Source: Pisaster brevispinus
Lineage: Eukaryota; Echinodermata; Asteroidea; Forcipulatida; Asteriidae
Direction of reading: 5' to 3'
NCBI GenBank assembly: GCA_023634235.1
Contig: JAMKCF010000136.1
Span: forward strand, 1-64,000
Length of the DNA stretch: 64,000 bases
Part shown: positions 27,101 through 40,300 of the stretch, piece after piece
How the letters are laid out: every line of letters starts with the position of its first letter
How positions within the stretch are numbered: the stretch's first letter is position 1
The notes under the pieces: model-generated
The model's input: only the letters and a program-made list of their open reading frames with translations
The model's database searches: none
Told to the model about the DNA's origin: nothing
Position numbers and translations under genes: made by a program

Positions 27101-29544
27101 CCTGAAATTGGGGTTGCTGACGATTCTGTAAGCGAGGCGAGCGGCCTGGATGTAAGGCCTAACCCTAAGAGATATTGAAAAATTCCAGGGGCCGCTGCGA
27201 AGCAAGGTCTCGCCGGCCGGGGTAATGCCCCAAAATAAATTTGAGGTGAAATTGGGAATAACTCCCGTTCTAGGGAGGCTAGAGAGATGAATTTTTGACC
27301 TGAATCTGCCTTAGGTATCCCTGCATCCACAAATTAGACTTTTGCGGCCTATGAGGGCAGGTTTCACACAGGAAAAGACCAGCAAAAGGGGACGCTACAA
27401 ACCCCCCGCAAAACACCTTCAACTCGTTTTTGCTAGCAAAGAGACAAAGACAAAATAAGGATGATCATTTCACCCCCAAGGCATCATCGGATCTGCACAA
27501 GTTTTATACCACTGGAAAGCCCGTCTCAAGGGCTATTTTTGCCATGAATTTGGGGTTGCTGACAAATCTGTAGACGAGGCGAGCGGCCTGGATGTTAGGC
27601 CTAACCCTAAGAGATATGAACAATTCAAGGGGCCGCTGCGAAGCAAGGTCTCGCCGGCCGGGGTAATGGCCCAAAATAAATTTGAGGTGAAATTGGGAAT
27701 AACTCCCGTTCTAGGGGGGCTAGAGAGATGAATTTTTGACCTGACTCTGCCTTAGGTATCCCTGCATCCACAAATTAGACTTTTGCGGCCTATGAGGGCA
27801 GGTTTCACACAGGAAAAGACCAGCAAAAGGGGACGCTACAAACCCCCCGCAAAACACCTTCAACTCGTTTTTGCTAGCAAAGAGACAAAGACAAAATAAG
27901 GATGATCATTTCACCCCCAAGGCATCATCGGATCTGCACAAGTTTTATACCACTGGAAAGCCCGTCTCAAGGGCTATTTTTGCCATGAATTTGGGGTTGC
28001 TGACAATTCTGTAGACGAGGCGAGCGGCCTGGATGTTAGGCCTAACCCTAAGAGATATGAACAATTCAAGGGGCCGCTGCGAAGCAAGGTCTCGCCGGCC
28101 GGGGTAATGGCCCAAAATAAATTTGAGGTGAAATTGGGAATAACTCCCGTTCTAGGGGGCTAGAGAGATGAATTTTTGACCTGACTCTGCCTTAGGTATC
28201 CCTGCATCCGAAAATTAGACTTTTGCGACCGATGAGGGCAGGTTTCACACCGGAAAAGACCAGCAAAAGGGGACGCTACAAACCCCCCGCAAAACACCTT
28301 CAACTCGTTTTTGCTAGCAAAGAGACAAAGACAAAATAAGGATGATCATTTCACCCCCAAGGCATCTTCGGATCTGCACAAGTTTTATACCACTGGAAAG
28401 CCCGTCTCAAGGGCTATTTTTGCCATGAATTTGGGGTTGCTGACGATTCTGTAGGCGAGACGAGCGGCCTGGATGTTAGGCCTAACCCTAAGAGATATGA
28501 ACAATTCAAGGGGCCGCTGCGAAGCAAGGTCTCGCCGGCCGGGGTAATGGCCCAAAATAAATTTGAGGTGAAATTGGGAATAACTCCCGTTCTAGGGGGG
28601 CTAAAGAGATGAATTTTTGACCTGACTGTGCCTTAGGTATCCCTGCATCCACAAATTAGACTTTTGCGACCTATGAGGGCAGGTTTCACACCGGAAAAGA
28701 CCAGCAAAAGGGGACGCTACAAACCCCCCGCAAACACCTTCAACTCGTTTTTGCTAGCAAAGAGACAAAGACAAAAAGGATGATCATTTCACCCCCAAGG
28801 CATCATCGGATCTGCACAAGTTTTATACCACTGGAAAGCCCGTCTCAAGGGCTATCTCCGCCCTGAAATTGGGGTTGCTGACGATTCTGTAAGCGAGGCG
28901 AGCGGCCTGGATGTTGGGCCTTCCCCTAAGAGATATTGAAAAATTCCAGGGGCCGCTGCGAAGCAAGGTCTCGCCGGCCGGGGTAATGGCCCAAAATAAA
29001 TTTGAGGTGAAATTGAGAATAACTCCCGTTCTGGGGGGCTAGAGAGATGAATTTTTGACCTGACTCTGCCTTAGGTATCCCTGCATCCGAAAATTAGACT
29101 TTTGCGACCTATGAGGGCAGGTTTCACACCGGAAAAGACCAGCAAAAGGGGACGCTACAAACCCCCCACAAAACACTTTCAACTCGTTTTTGCTAGCAAA
29201 GAGACAAAGACAAAAAGGATGATCATTTCACCCCAAAGGCATCATCGGATCTGCACAAGTTTTATACCACTGGAAAGCCCGTCTCAATGGATATCTCCGC
29301 CGTGAAATTGGGGTTGCTGACGATTCTGTAAGCGAGGCGAGCGGCCTGGATGTTAGGCCTAACCCTAAGAGATATTGAAAAATTCCAGGGGCCGCTGCGA
29401 AGCAAGATCTCGCCGGCCGGGGTAATGGCCCAAAATAAATTTGAGGTGAAATTGGGAATAACTCCCGTTCTAGGGGGGCTAGAGAGATGAATTTTTGACC
29501 TGACTCTGCCTTAGGTATCCCTGCATCCACAAATTAGACTTTTG

Positions 29545-32500
29545 CGGCCTATGAGGGCAGGTTTCACACAGGAAAAGACCAGCAAAAGGGGACGCTACAA
29601 ACCCCCCGCAAAACACCTTCAACTCGTTTTTGCTAGCAAAGAGACAAAGACAAAATAAGGATGATCATTTCACCCCAAGGCATCATCGGATCTGCACAAG
29701 TTTTATACCACTGGAAAGCCCGTCTCAAGGGCTATTTTTGCCATGAATTTGGGGTTGCTGACAATTCTGTAGACGAGGCGAGCGGCCTGGATGTTAGGCC
29801 TAACCCTAAGAGATATGAACAATTCAAGGGGCCGCTGAGAAGCAAGGTCTCGCCGGCCGGGGTAATGGCCCAAAATAAATTTGAGGTGAAATTGGGAATA
29901 ACTCCCGTTCTAGGGGGGCTAGAGAGATGAATATTTGACCTGACTCTGCCTTAGGTATCCCTGCATCCGAAAATTAGACTTTTGCGACCGATGAGGGCAG
30001 GTTTCACACCGGAAAAGACCAGCAAAAGGGGACGCTGCAACCCCCCCGCAAAACACTTTCAACTCGTTTTTGCTAGCAAAGAGACAAAGACAAAATAAGG
30101 ATGATCATTTCACCCCCAAGGCATCATCGGATCTGCACAAGTTTTATACCACTGGAAAGCCCGTCTCAAGGGCTATTTTTGCCATGAATTTGGGGTTGCT
30201 GACGATTCTGTAGGCGAGGCGAGCGGCCTGGATGTTAGGCCTACCGCCAAGAGATATTGAAAAATTCCAGGGGCCAGCTGCGAAGCAAGGTCTCGCCGGC
30301 CGGGGTAATGGCCCAAAATAAATTTGAGGTGAGATTGGGAATAACTCCCGTTCTAGGGGGGCTAGAGAGATGAATTTTTGACCTGACTCTGCCTTAGGTA
30401 TCCCTGCATCCGAAAATTAGCCTTTTGCGACCGATGAGGGCAGGTTTCACACCGGAAAAGACCAGCAAAAGGGGACGCTACAAACCCCCCCGCAAAACAC
30501 CTTCAACTCGTTTTTGCTAGCAAAGAGACAAAGACAAAATAAGGATGATCATTTCACCCCCAAGGCATCATCGGATCTGCACAAGTTTTATACCACTGGA
30601 AAGCCCGTCTCAAGGGCTATTTTTGCCATGAATTTGGGGTTGCTGACGATTCTGTAGACGAGGCGAGCGGCCTGGATGTTAGGCCTAACCCTAAGAGATA
30701 TTGAAAAATTCCAGGGGCCGCTGCGAAGCAAGATCTCGCCGGCCGGGGTAATGGCCCAAAATAAATTTGAGGTGAAATTGGGAATAACTCCCGTTCTAGG
30801 GGGGCTAGAGAGATGAATTTTTGACCTGACTCTGCCTTAGGTATCCCTGCATCCACAAATTAGACTTTTGCGGCCTATGAGGGCAGGTTTCACACAGGAA
30901 AAGACCAGCAAAAGGGGACGCTACAAACCCCCCGCAAAACACCTTCAACTCGTTTTTGCTAGCAAAGAGACAAAGACAAAATAAGGATGATCATTTCACC
31001 CCAAGGCATCATCGGATCTGCACAAGTTTTATACCACTGGAAAGCCCGTCTCAAGGGCTATTTTTGCCATGAATTTGGGGTTGCTGACAATTCTGTAGAC
31101 GAGGCGAGCGGCCTGGATGTTAGGCCTAACCCTAAGAGATATGAACAATTCAAGGGGCCGCTGAGAAGCAAGGTCTCGCCGGCCGGGGTAATGGCCCAAA
31201 ATAAATTTGAGGTGAAATTGGGAATAACTCCCGTTCTAGGGGGGCTAGAGAGATGAATATTTGACCTGACTCTGCCTTAGGTATCCCTGCATCCGAAAAT
31301 TAGACTTTTGCGACCGATGAGGGCAGGTTTCACACCGGAAAAGACCAGCAAAAGGGGACGCTGCAACCCCCCCCGCAAAACACTTTCAACTCGTTTTTGC
31401 TAGCAAAGAGACAAAGACAAAATAAGGATGATCATTTCACCCCCAAGGCATCATCGGATCTGCACAAGTTTTATACCACTGGAAAGCCCGTCTCAAGGGC
31501 TATTTTTGCCATGAATTTGGGGTTGCTGACGATTCTGTAGGCGAGGCGAGCGGCCTGGATGTTAGGCCTACCGCCAAGAGATATTGAAAAATTCCAGGGG
31601 CCAGCTGCGAAGCAAGGTCTCGCCGGCCGGGGTAATGGCCCAAAATAAATTTGAGGTGAAATTGGGAATAACTCCCGTTCTAGGGGGGCTAGAGAGATGA
31701 ATTTTTGACCTGACTCTGCCTTAGGTATCCCTGCATCCGAAAATTAGCCTTTTGCGACCGATGAGGGCAGGTTTCACACCGGAAAAGACCAGCAAAAGGG
31801 GACGCTACAAACCCCCCGCAAAACACCTTCAACTCGTTTTTGCTAGCAAAGAGACAAAGACAAAATAAGGATGATCATTTCACCCCCAAGGCATCATCGG
31901 ATCTGCACAAGTTTTATACCACTGGAAAGCCCGTCTCAAGGGCTATTTTTGCCATGAATTTGGGGTTGCTGACGATTCTGTAGACGAGGCGAGCGGCCTG
32001 GATGTTAGGCCTAACCCTAAGAGATATGAAAAATTCAAGGGGCCGCTGCGAAGCAAGGTCTCGCCGGCCGGGGTAATGGCCCAAAATAAATTTGAGGTGA
32101 AATTGGGAATAACTCCCGTTCTAGGGGGGCTAGAGAGATGAATTTTTGACCTGACTCTGCCTTAGGTATCCCTGCATCCACAAATTAGACTTTTGCGGCC
32201 TATGAGGGCAGGTTTCACACAGGAAAAGACCAGCAAAAAGGGGACGCTACAAACCCCCCGCAAAACACCTTCAACTCGTTTTTGCTAGCAAAGAGACAAA
32301 GACAAAATAAGGATGATCATTTCACCCCAAGGCATCATCGGATCTGCACAAGTTTTATACCACTGGAAAGCCCGTCTCAAGGGCTATTTTTGCCATGAAT
32401 TTGGGGTTGCTGACAATTCTGTAGACGAGGCGAGCGGCCTGGATGTTAGGCCTAACCCTAAGAGATATGAACAATTCAAGGGGCCGCTGAGAAGCAAGGT

Positions 32501-33520
32501 CTCGCCGGCCGGGGTAATGGCCCAAAATAAATTTGAGGTGAAATTGGGAATAACTCCCGTTCTAGGGGGGCTAGAGAGATGAATATTTGACCTGACTCTG
32601 CCTTAGGTATCCCTGCATCCGAAAATTAGACTTTTGCGACCGATGAGGGCAGGTTTCACACCGGAAAAGACCAGCAAAAGGGGACGCTGCAACCCCCCCG
32701 CAAAACACTTTCAACTCGTTTTTGCTAGCAAAGAGACAAAGACAAAATAAGGATGATCATTTCACCCCCAAGGCATCATCGGATCTGCACAAGTTTTATA
32801 CCACTGGAAAGCCCGTCTCAAGGGCTATTTTTGCCATGAATTTGGGGTTGCTGACGATTCTGTAGGCGAGGCGAGCGGCCTGGATGTTAGGCCTACCGCT
32901 AAGAGATATTGAAAAATTCCAGGGGCCAGCTGCGAAGCAAGGTCTCGCCGGCCGGGGTAATGGCCCAAAATAAATTTGAGGTGAAATTGGGAATAACTCC
33001 CGTTCTAGGGGGGCTAGAGAGATGAATTTTTGACCTGACTCTGCCTTAGGTATCCCTGCATCCGAAAATTAGCCTTTTGCGACCGATGAGGGCAGGTTTC
33101 ACACCGGAAAAGACCAGCAAAAGGGGACGCTACAAACCCCCCGCAAAACACCTTCAACTCGTTTTTGCTAGCAAAGAGACAAAGACAAAATAAGGATGAT
33201 CATTTCACCCCCAAGGCATCATCGGATCTGCACAAGTTTTATACCACTGGAAAGCCCGTCTCAAGGGCTATTTTTGCCATGAATTTGGGGTTGCTGACGA
33301 TTCTGTAGACGAGGCGAGCGGCCTGGATGTTAGGCCTAACCCTAAGAGATATGAAAAATTCAAGGGGCCGCTGCGAAGCAAGGTCTCGCCGGCCGGGGTA
33401 ATGGCCCAAAATAAATTTGAGGTGAAATTGGGAATAACTCCCGTTCTAGGGGGGCTAGAGAGATGAATTTTTGACCTGACTCTGCCTTAGGTATCCCTGC
33501 ATCCGAAAATTAGACTTTTG
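29545..33520 (+). repeat. Satellite A trimeric higher-order repeat, 1,326 bp, three copies
   Basis: Blocks beginning with GCGGCCTATGAGGGCAGG near 29,545, 30,871 and 32,195 repeat with a period of about 1,326 bp, which is three monomers. Shared private variants include TCACCCCAAGGC (one C lost), GCCGCTGAGAAGCAAGG, GATGAATATTTGACC and ATTAGCCTTTTGCG. Confidence 0.88.
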
Positions 33521-35252
33521 CGACCGATGAGGGCAGGTTTCACAACGGAAAAGACCAGCAAGTGGGGACGCTACAAACCCCCCGCAAAACACTTTCAACT
33601 CGTTTTTGCTGTCAAAGAGACAAAGACAAAATAAGGATGATCATTTCAACCCCAAGGCATCATCGGATCTGCACAAGTTTTATACCACTGGAAAGCCCGT
33701 CTCAAGGGCTATTTTTGCCATGAATTTGGGGTTGCTGACGATTCTGTAAGCGAGGCGAGCGGCCTGGATGTTAGGCCTACCGCTAAGAGATATTGAAAAA
33801 TTCCAGGGGCCAGCTGCGAAGCAAGGTCTCGCCGGCCGGGGTAATGGCCCAAAATAAATTTGAGGTGAAATTGGGAATAACTCCCGTTCTAGGGGGGCTA
33901 GAGAGATGAATTTTTGACCTGACTCTGCCTTAGGTATCCCTGCATCCGAAAATTAGACTTTTGCGACCGATGAGGGCAGGTTTCACACCGGAAAAGACCA
34001 GAAAAAGGGGACGCTGCAACCCCCCCGCAAAACACCTTCAACTCGTTTTTGCTAGCAAAGAGACAAAGACAAAATAAGGATGATCATTTCACCCCCAAGG
34101 CATCATCGGATCTGCACAAGTTTTATACCACTGGAAAGCCCGTCTCAAGGGCTATTTTTGCCATGAATTTGGGGTTGCTGACGATTCTGTAAGCGAGGCG
34201 AGCGGCCTGGATGTTAGGCCTACCGCTAAGAGATATTGAAAAATTCCAGGGGCCAGCTGCGAAGCAAGGTCTCGCCGGCCGAGGTAATGGCCCAAAATAA
34301 ATTTGAGGTGAAATTGGGAATAACTCCCGTTCTAGGGGGGCTAGAGAGATGAATTTTTGACCTGACTCTGCCTTAGGTATCCCTGCATCCGAAAATTAGA
34401 CTTTTGCGACCGATGAGGGCAGGTTTCACACCGGAAAAGACCAGCAAAAGGGGACGCTGCAAACCCCCCGCAAAACACCTTCAACTCGTTTTTGCTAGCA
34501 AAGAGACAAAGACAAAATAAGGATGATCATTTCACCCCCAAGGCATCATCGGATCTGCACAAGTTTTATACCACTGGAAAGCCCGTCACAAGGGCTATTT
34601 TTGCCATGAATTTGGGGTTGCTGACGATTCTGTAAGCGAGGCGAGCGGCCTGGATGTTAGGCCTAACCCTAAGAGATATTGAAAAATTCCAGGGGCCGCT
34701 GCGAAGCAAGGTCTCGCCGGCCGGGGTAATGGCCCAAAATAAATTTGAGGTGAAATTGGGAATAACTCCCGTTCTAGGGGGGCTAGAGAGATGAATTTTT
34801 GACCTGACTCTGCCTTAGGTATCCCTGCATCCGAAAATTAGACTTTTGCGACCGATGAGGGCAGGTTTCACACCGGAAAAGACCAGCAAAAGGGGACGCT
34901 ACAAACCCCCCGCAAAACACCTTCAACTCGTTTTTGCTAGCAAAGAGACAAAGACAAAATAAGGATGATCATTTCACCCCCAAAGCATCATCGGATCTGC
35001 ACAAGTTTTATACCACTGGAAAGCCCGTCTCAAGTGCTATCTCCGCCATGAAATTGGGGTTGCTGACGATTCTGTAAGCGAGGCGAGCGGCCTGGATGTT
35101 AGGCCTACCCCTAAGAGATATTGAAAAATTCCAGGGGCCAGCTGCGAAGCAAGGTCTTGCCGGCCGGGGTAATGGCCCAAAATAAATTTGAGGTGAAATT
35201 GGGAATAACTCCCGTTCTAGGGGGGCTAGAGAGATGAATTTTTGACCTGACT

Positions 35253-35668
35253 GTGCCTTAGGTATCCCTGCATCCACAAATTAGACTTTTGCGGCCGATG
35301 AGGGCAGGTTTCACACCGGAAAAGACCAGCAAGTGGGGACGCTACAAACCCCCCGCAAAACACTTTCAACTCGTTTTTGCTGTCAAAGAGACAATATTGA
35401 GGTGAGATTTTAAATAACTCTCGCTCTAGGGGTCTAGAGTGATGATTTTTTTACCTGAGTCTGCCTTAGGTATCCCTGCATCCACAAATTAGACTTTTGC
35501 GGCCGATGAGGGCAGGTTTCACACCGGAAAAGACCAGCAAGTGGGGACGCTACAAACCCACCGCAAAACACTTTCAACTCGTTTTTGCTGTCAAAGAGAC
35601 AATATTGAGGTGAGATTTTAAATAACTCTCGCTCTAGGGGTCTAGAGTGATGATTTTTTTACCTGAGT
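35253..35668 (+). repeat. Two adjacent short (208 bp) satellite A monomers
   Basis: Two consecutive landmark spacings of 208 bp (35,253-35,460 and 35,461-35,668) carry the CAATATTGAGG deletion scar. This is the only place in the window where two short monomers sit side by side. Confidence 0.92.
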
Positions 35669-36430
35669 CTGCCTTAGGTATCCCTGCATCCGAAAATTAG
35701 ACTTTCACGGCCGATGAGGGCAGGTTTCACACCGGAAAAGACCAGCAAGTGGGGATGCTACAAACCCCCCGCAAAACACCTTCAACTCGTTTTTTGCTGT
35801 CAAAGAGACAAAGACAAAATAAGGATGGTTATTTCACACCCAAGGCATCATCGGATCTGCATAAGTTTTATACCACTGGAAAGCCCGTCTTAAGGGCTAT
35901 CGTTGCCATGAATTTGAAGTTGCTGACGATTATGTAGGCGAGGCGAGCGGCCTGGATGTTAGGCCTACCGCTAAGAGATATTGAAAAATTCCAGGGGCCA
36001 GCTGCGAAGCAAGGTCTCGCCGGGAATTGGGAATAACTCCCGTTCCCGGGGCTAGAGAGATGAATTTTTGACCTGACTGTGCCTTAGGTATCCCTGCATC
36101 CACAAATTAGACTTTTGCGGCCGATGAGGGCAGGTTTCACACCGGAAAAGACCAGCAAGTGGGGACGCTACAAACCCACCGCAAAACACTTTCAACTCTT
36201 TTTTGCTGGAAAGCCCGTCTCAAGGGCTATTTTTGCCATGAATTTGGAGTTGCTGACGATTCTGTAGGCGAGGCGAGCGGCCTGGATGTTAGGCCTAACC
36301 CTAAGAGATATGAAAAATTCAAGGGGCCGCTGCGAAGCAAGGTCTCGCCGGCCGGGGTAATGGCCCAAAATAAATTTGAGGTGAAATTGGGAATAACTCC
36401 CGTTCTAGGGGGGCTAGAGAGATGAATTTT
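35669..36430 (+). repeat. Degraded patch of satellite A monomers
   Basis: Consecutive monomers carry independent damage. Near 36,020 GTCTCGCCGGG runs straight into AATTGGGAATAACTCC, losing the GGCCGGGGTAATGG block. At about 36,205 TTTTTTGCTGGAAAGCCC shows loss of roughly 95 bp. Private changes such as AATTTGAAGTTGCTG and GATTATGTAGG are also present. It lies between well-homogenised sections. Confidence 0.85.
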
Positions 36431-37364
36431 TGACCTGACTGTGCCTTAGGTATCCCTGCATCCGAAAATTAGACTTTTGCGACCGATGAGGGCAGGTTTC
36501 ACACCGGAAAAGACCAGCAAGTGGGGACGCTACAAACCCCCCGCAAAACACTTTCAACTCGTTTTTGCTGTCAAAGAGACAACGACAAAATAAGGATGAT
36601 CATTTCACCCCCAAGGCATCATCGGATCTGCACAAGTTTTATACCACTGGAAAGCCCGTCTCAAGGGCTATTTTTGCCATGAAATTGGGGTTGCTGACGA
36701 TTCTGTAGACGAGGCGAGCGGCCTGGATGTTAGGCCTACCCCTAAGAGATATTGAAAAATTCCAGGGGCCGCTGCGAAGCAAGGTCTCGCCGGCCGGGGT
36801 AATGGCCCAAAATAAATTTGAGGTGAAATTGGGAATAACTCCCGTTCTAGGGGGGCTAGAGAGATGAATTTTTGACCTGACTGTGCCTTAGGTATCCCTG
36901 CATCCGAAATTTAGACTTTTGCGACCTATGAGGGCAGGTTTCACACCGGAAAAGACCAGCAAAAGGGGACGCTACAAACCCCCCGCAAAACACCTTCAAC
37001 TCGTTTTTGCCAGCAAAGAGACAAAGACAAAATAAGGATGATCATTTCACCCCCAAGGCATCATCGGATCTGCACAAGTTTTATACCACTGGAAAGCCCG
37101 TCTCAAGGGCTATTTTTGCCATGAATTTGGGGTTGCTGACGATTCTGTAGGCGAGGCGAGCGGCCTGGATGTTAGGCCTACCGCTAAGAGATATTGAAAA
37201 ATTCCAGGGGGCCAGCTGCGAAGCAAGGTCTCGCCGGCCGGGGTAATGGCCCAAAATAAATTTGAGGTGAAATTGGGAATAACTCCCGTTCTAGGGGGGC
37301 TAGAGAGATGAATTTTTGACCTGACTGTGCCTTAGGTATCCCTGCATCCACAAATTAGACTTTT

Positions 37365-40300
37365 GCGGCCGATGAGGGCAGGTTTCACACCGGAAAAGAC
37401 CAGCAAAAGGGGACGCTACAAACCCCCCGCAAAACACCTTCAACTCGTTTTTGCCAGCAAAGAGACAAAGACAAAATAAGGATGATCATTTCACCCCCAA
37501 GGCATCATCGGATCTGCACAAGTTTTATACCACTGGAAAGCCCGTCTCAAGGGCTATTTTTGCCATGAATTTGGGGTTGCTGACGATTCTGTAGGCGAGG
37601 CGAGCGGCCTGGATGTTAGGCCTACCGCTAAGAGATATTGAAAAATTCCAGGGGCCAGCTGCGAAGCAAGGTCTCGCCGGCCGGGGTAATGGCCCAAAAT
37701 AAATTTGAGGTGAAATTGGGAATAACTCCCGTTCTAGGGGGGCTAGAGAGATGAATTTTTGACCTGACTGTGCCTTAGGTATCCCTGCATCCACAAATTA
37801 GACTTTTGCGACCGATGAGGGCAGGTTTCACACCGGAAAAGACCAGCAAAAGGGGACGCTACAAACCCCCCGCAAAACACCTTCAACTCGTTTTTGCTAG
37901 CAAAGAGACAAAGACAAAATAAGGATGGTCATTTCACCACAAAGGCATCATTGGATCTGCACAAGTTTTATACCACTGGAAAGCCCGTCTCAAGGGCTAT
38001 CTCCGCCATGAAATTGGGGTTGCTGACGATTCTGTAGGCGAGGCGAGCGGCCTGGATGTTAGGCCTACCCCTAAGAGATATTGAAAAATTCCAGGGGCCG
38101 CTGCGAAGCAAGGTCTCGCCGGCCGGGGTAATGGCCCAAAATAAATTTGAGGTGAAATTGGAAATAACTCCCGTTCTAGGGGGGCTAGAGAGATGAATTT
38201 TTGACCTGACTCTGCCTTAGGTATCCCTGCATCCGAAAATTAGACTTTTGCGACCGATGAGGGCAGGTTTCACACCGGAAAAGACCAGCAAAAGGGGACG
38301 CTACAAACCCCCCGCAAAACACCTTCAACTCGTTTTTGCTAGCAAAGAGACAAAGACAAAATAAGGATGGTCATTTCACCACAAAGGCATCATTGGATCT
38401 GCACAAGTTTTATACCACTGGAAAGCCCGTCTCAAGGGCTATCTCCGCCATGAAATTGGGGTTGCTGACGATTCTGTAGGCGAGGCGAGCGGCCTGGATG
38501 TTAGGCCTACCCCTAAGAGATATTGAAAAATTCCAGGGGCCGCTGCGAAGCAAGGTCTCGCCGGCCGGTGTAATGGCCCAAAATAAATTTGAGGTGAAAT
38601 TGGGAATAACTCCCGTTCTAGGGGGGCTAGAGAGATGAATTTTTGACCTGACTCTGCCTTAGGTATCCCTGCATCCGAAAATTAGCCTTTTGCGACCGAT
38701 GAGGGCAGGTTTCACACCGGAAAAGACCAGCAAAAGGGGACGCTACAAACCCCCCGCAAAACACCTTCAACTCGTTTTTGCCAGCAAAGAGACAAAGACA
38801 AAATAAGGATGATCATTTCACCCCCAAGGCATCATCGGATCTGCACAAGTTTTATACCACTGGAAAGCCCGTCTCAAGGGCTATTTTTGCCATGAATTTG
38901 GGGTTGCTGACGATTCTGTAGGCGAGGCGAGCGGCCTGGATGTTAGGCCTACCGCTAAGAGTTATTGAAAAATTCCAGGGGGCCAGCTGCGAAGCAAGGT
39001 CTCGCCGGCCGGGGTAATGGCCCAAAATAAATTTGAGGTGAAATTGGGAATAACTCCCGTTCTAGGGGGGCTAGAGAGATGAATTTTTGACCTGACTGTG
39101 CCTTAGGTATCCCTGCATCCACAAATTAGACTTTTGCGGCCGATGAGGGCAGGTTTCACACCGGAAAAGACCAGCAAAAGGGGACGCTACAAACCCCCCG
39201 CAAAACACCTTCAACTCGTTTTTGCCAGCAAAGAGACAAAGACAAAATAAGGATGATCATTTTACCCCCAAGGCATCATCGGATCTGCACAAGTTTTATA
39301 CCACTGGAAAGCCCGTCTCAAGGGCTATTTTTGCCATGAATTTGGGGTTGCTGACGATTCTGTAGGCGAGGCGAGCGGCCTGGATGTTAGGCCTACCGCT
39401 AAGAGATATTGAAAAATTCCAGGGGCCAGCTGCGAAGCAAGGTCTCGCCGGCCGGGGTAATGGCCCAAAATAAATTTGAGGTGAAATTGGGAATAACTCC
39501 CGTTCTAGGGGGGCTAGAGAGATGAATTTTTGACCTGACTGTGCCTTAGGTATCCCTGCATCCACAAATTAGACTTTTGCGACCGATGAGGGCAGGTTTC
39601 ACACCGGAAAAGACCAGCAAGTGGGGACGCTACAAACCCACCGCAAAACACTTTCAACACGTTTTTGCTGTCAAAGAGACAAAGACAAAATAAGGATGAT
39701 CATTTTACCCCCAAGGCATCATCGGATCTGCACAAGTTTTATACCACTGGAAAGCCCGTCTCAAGGGCTATTTTTGCCATGAATTTGGGGTTGCTGACGA
39801 TTCTGTAGGCGAGGCGAGCGGCCTGGATGTTAGGCCTAACCCTAAGAGATATGAAAAATTCAAGGGGCCGCTGCGAAGCAAGGTCTCGCCGGCCGGGGTA
39901 ATGGCCCAAAATAAATTTGAGGTGAAATTGGGAATAACTCCCGTTCTAGGGGGGCTAGAGAGATGAATTTTTGACCTGACTGTGCCTTAGGTATCCCTGC
40001 ATCCACAAATTAGACTTTTGCGACCGATGAGGGCAGGTTTCACACCGGAAAAGACCAGCAAAAGGGGACGCTACAAACCCCCCGCAAAACACCTTCAACT
40101 CGTTTTTGCTAGCAAAGAGACAAAGACAAAATAAGGATGGTCATTTCACCACAAAGGCATCATTGGATCTGCACAAGTTTTATACCACTGGAAAGCCTGT
40201 CTCAAGGGCTATCTCCGCCATGAAATTGGGGTTGCTGACGATTCTGTAGGCGAGGCGAGCGGCCTGGATGTTAGGCCTACCCCTAAGAGATATTGAAAAA

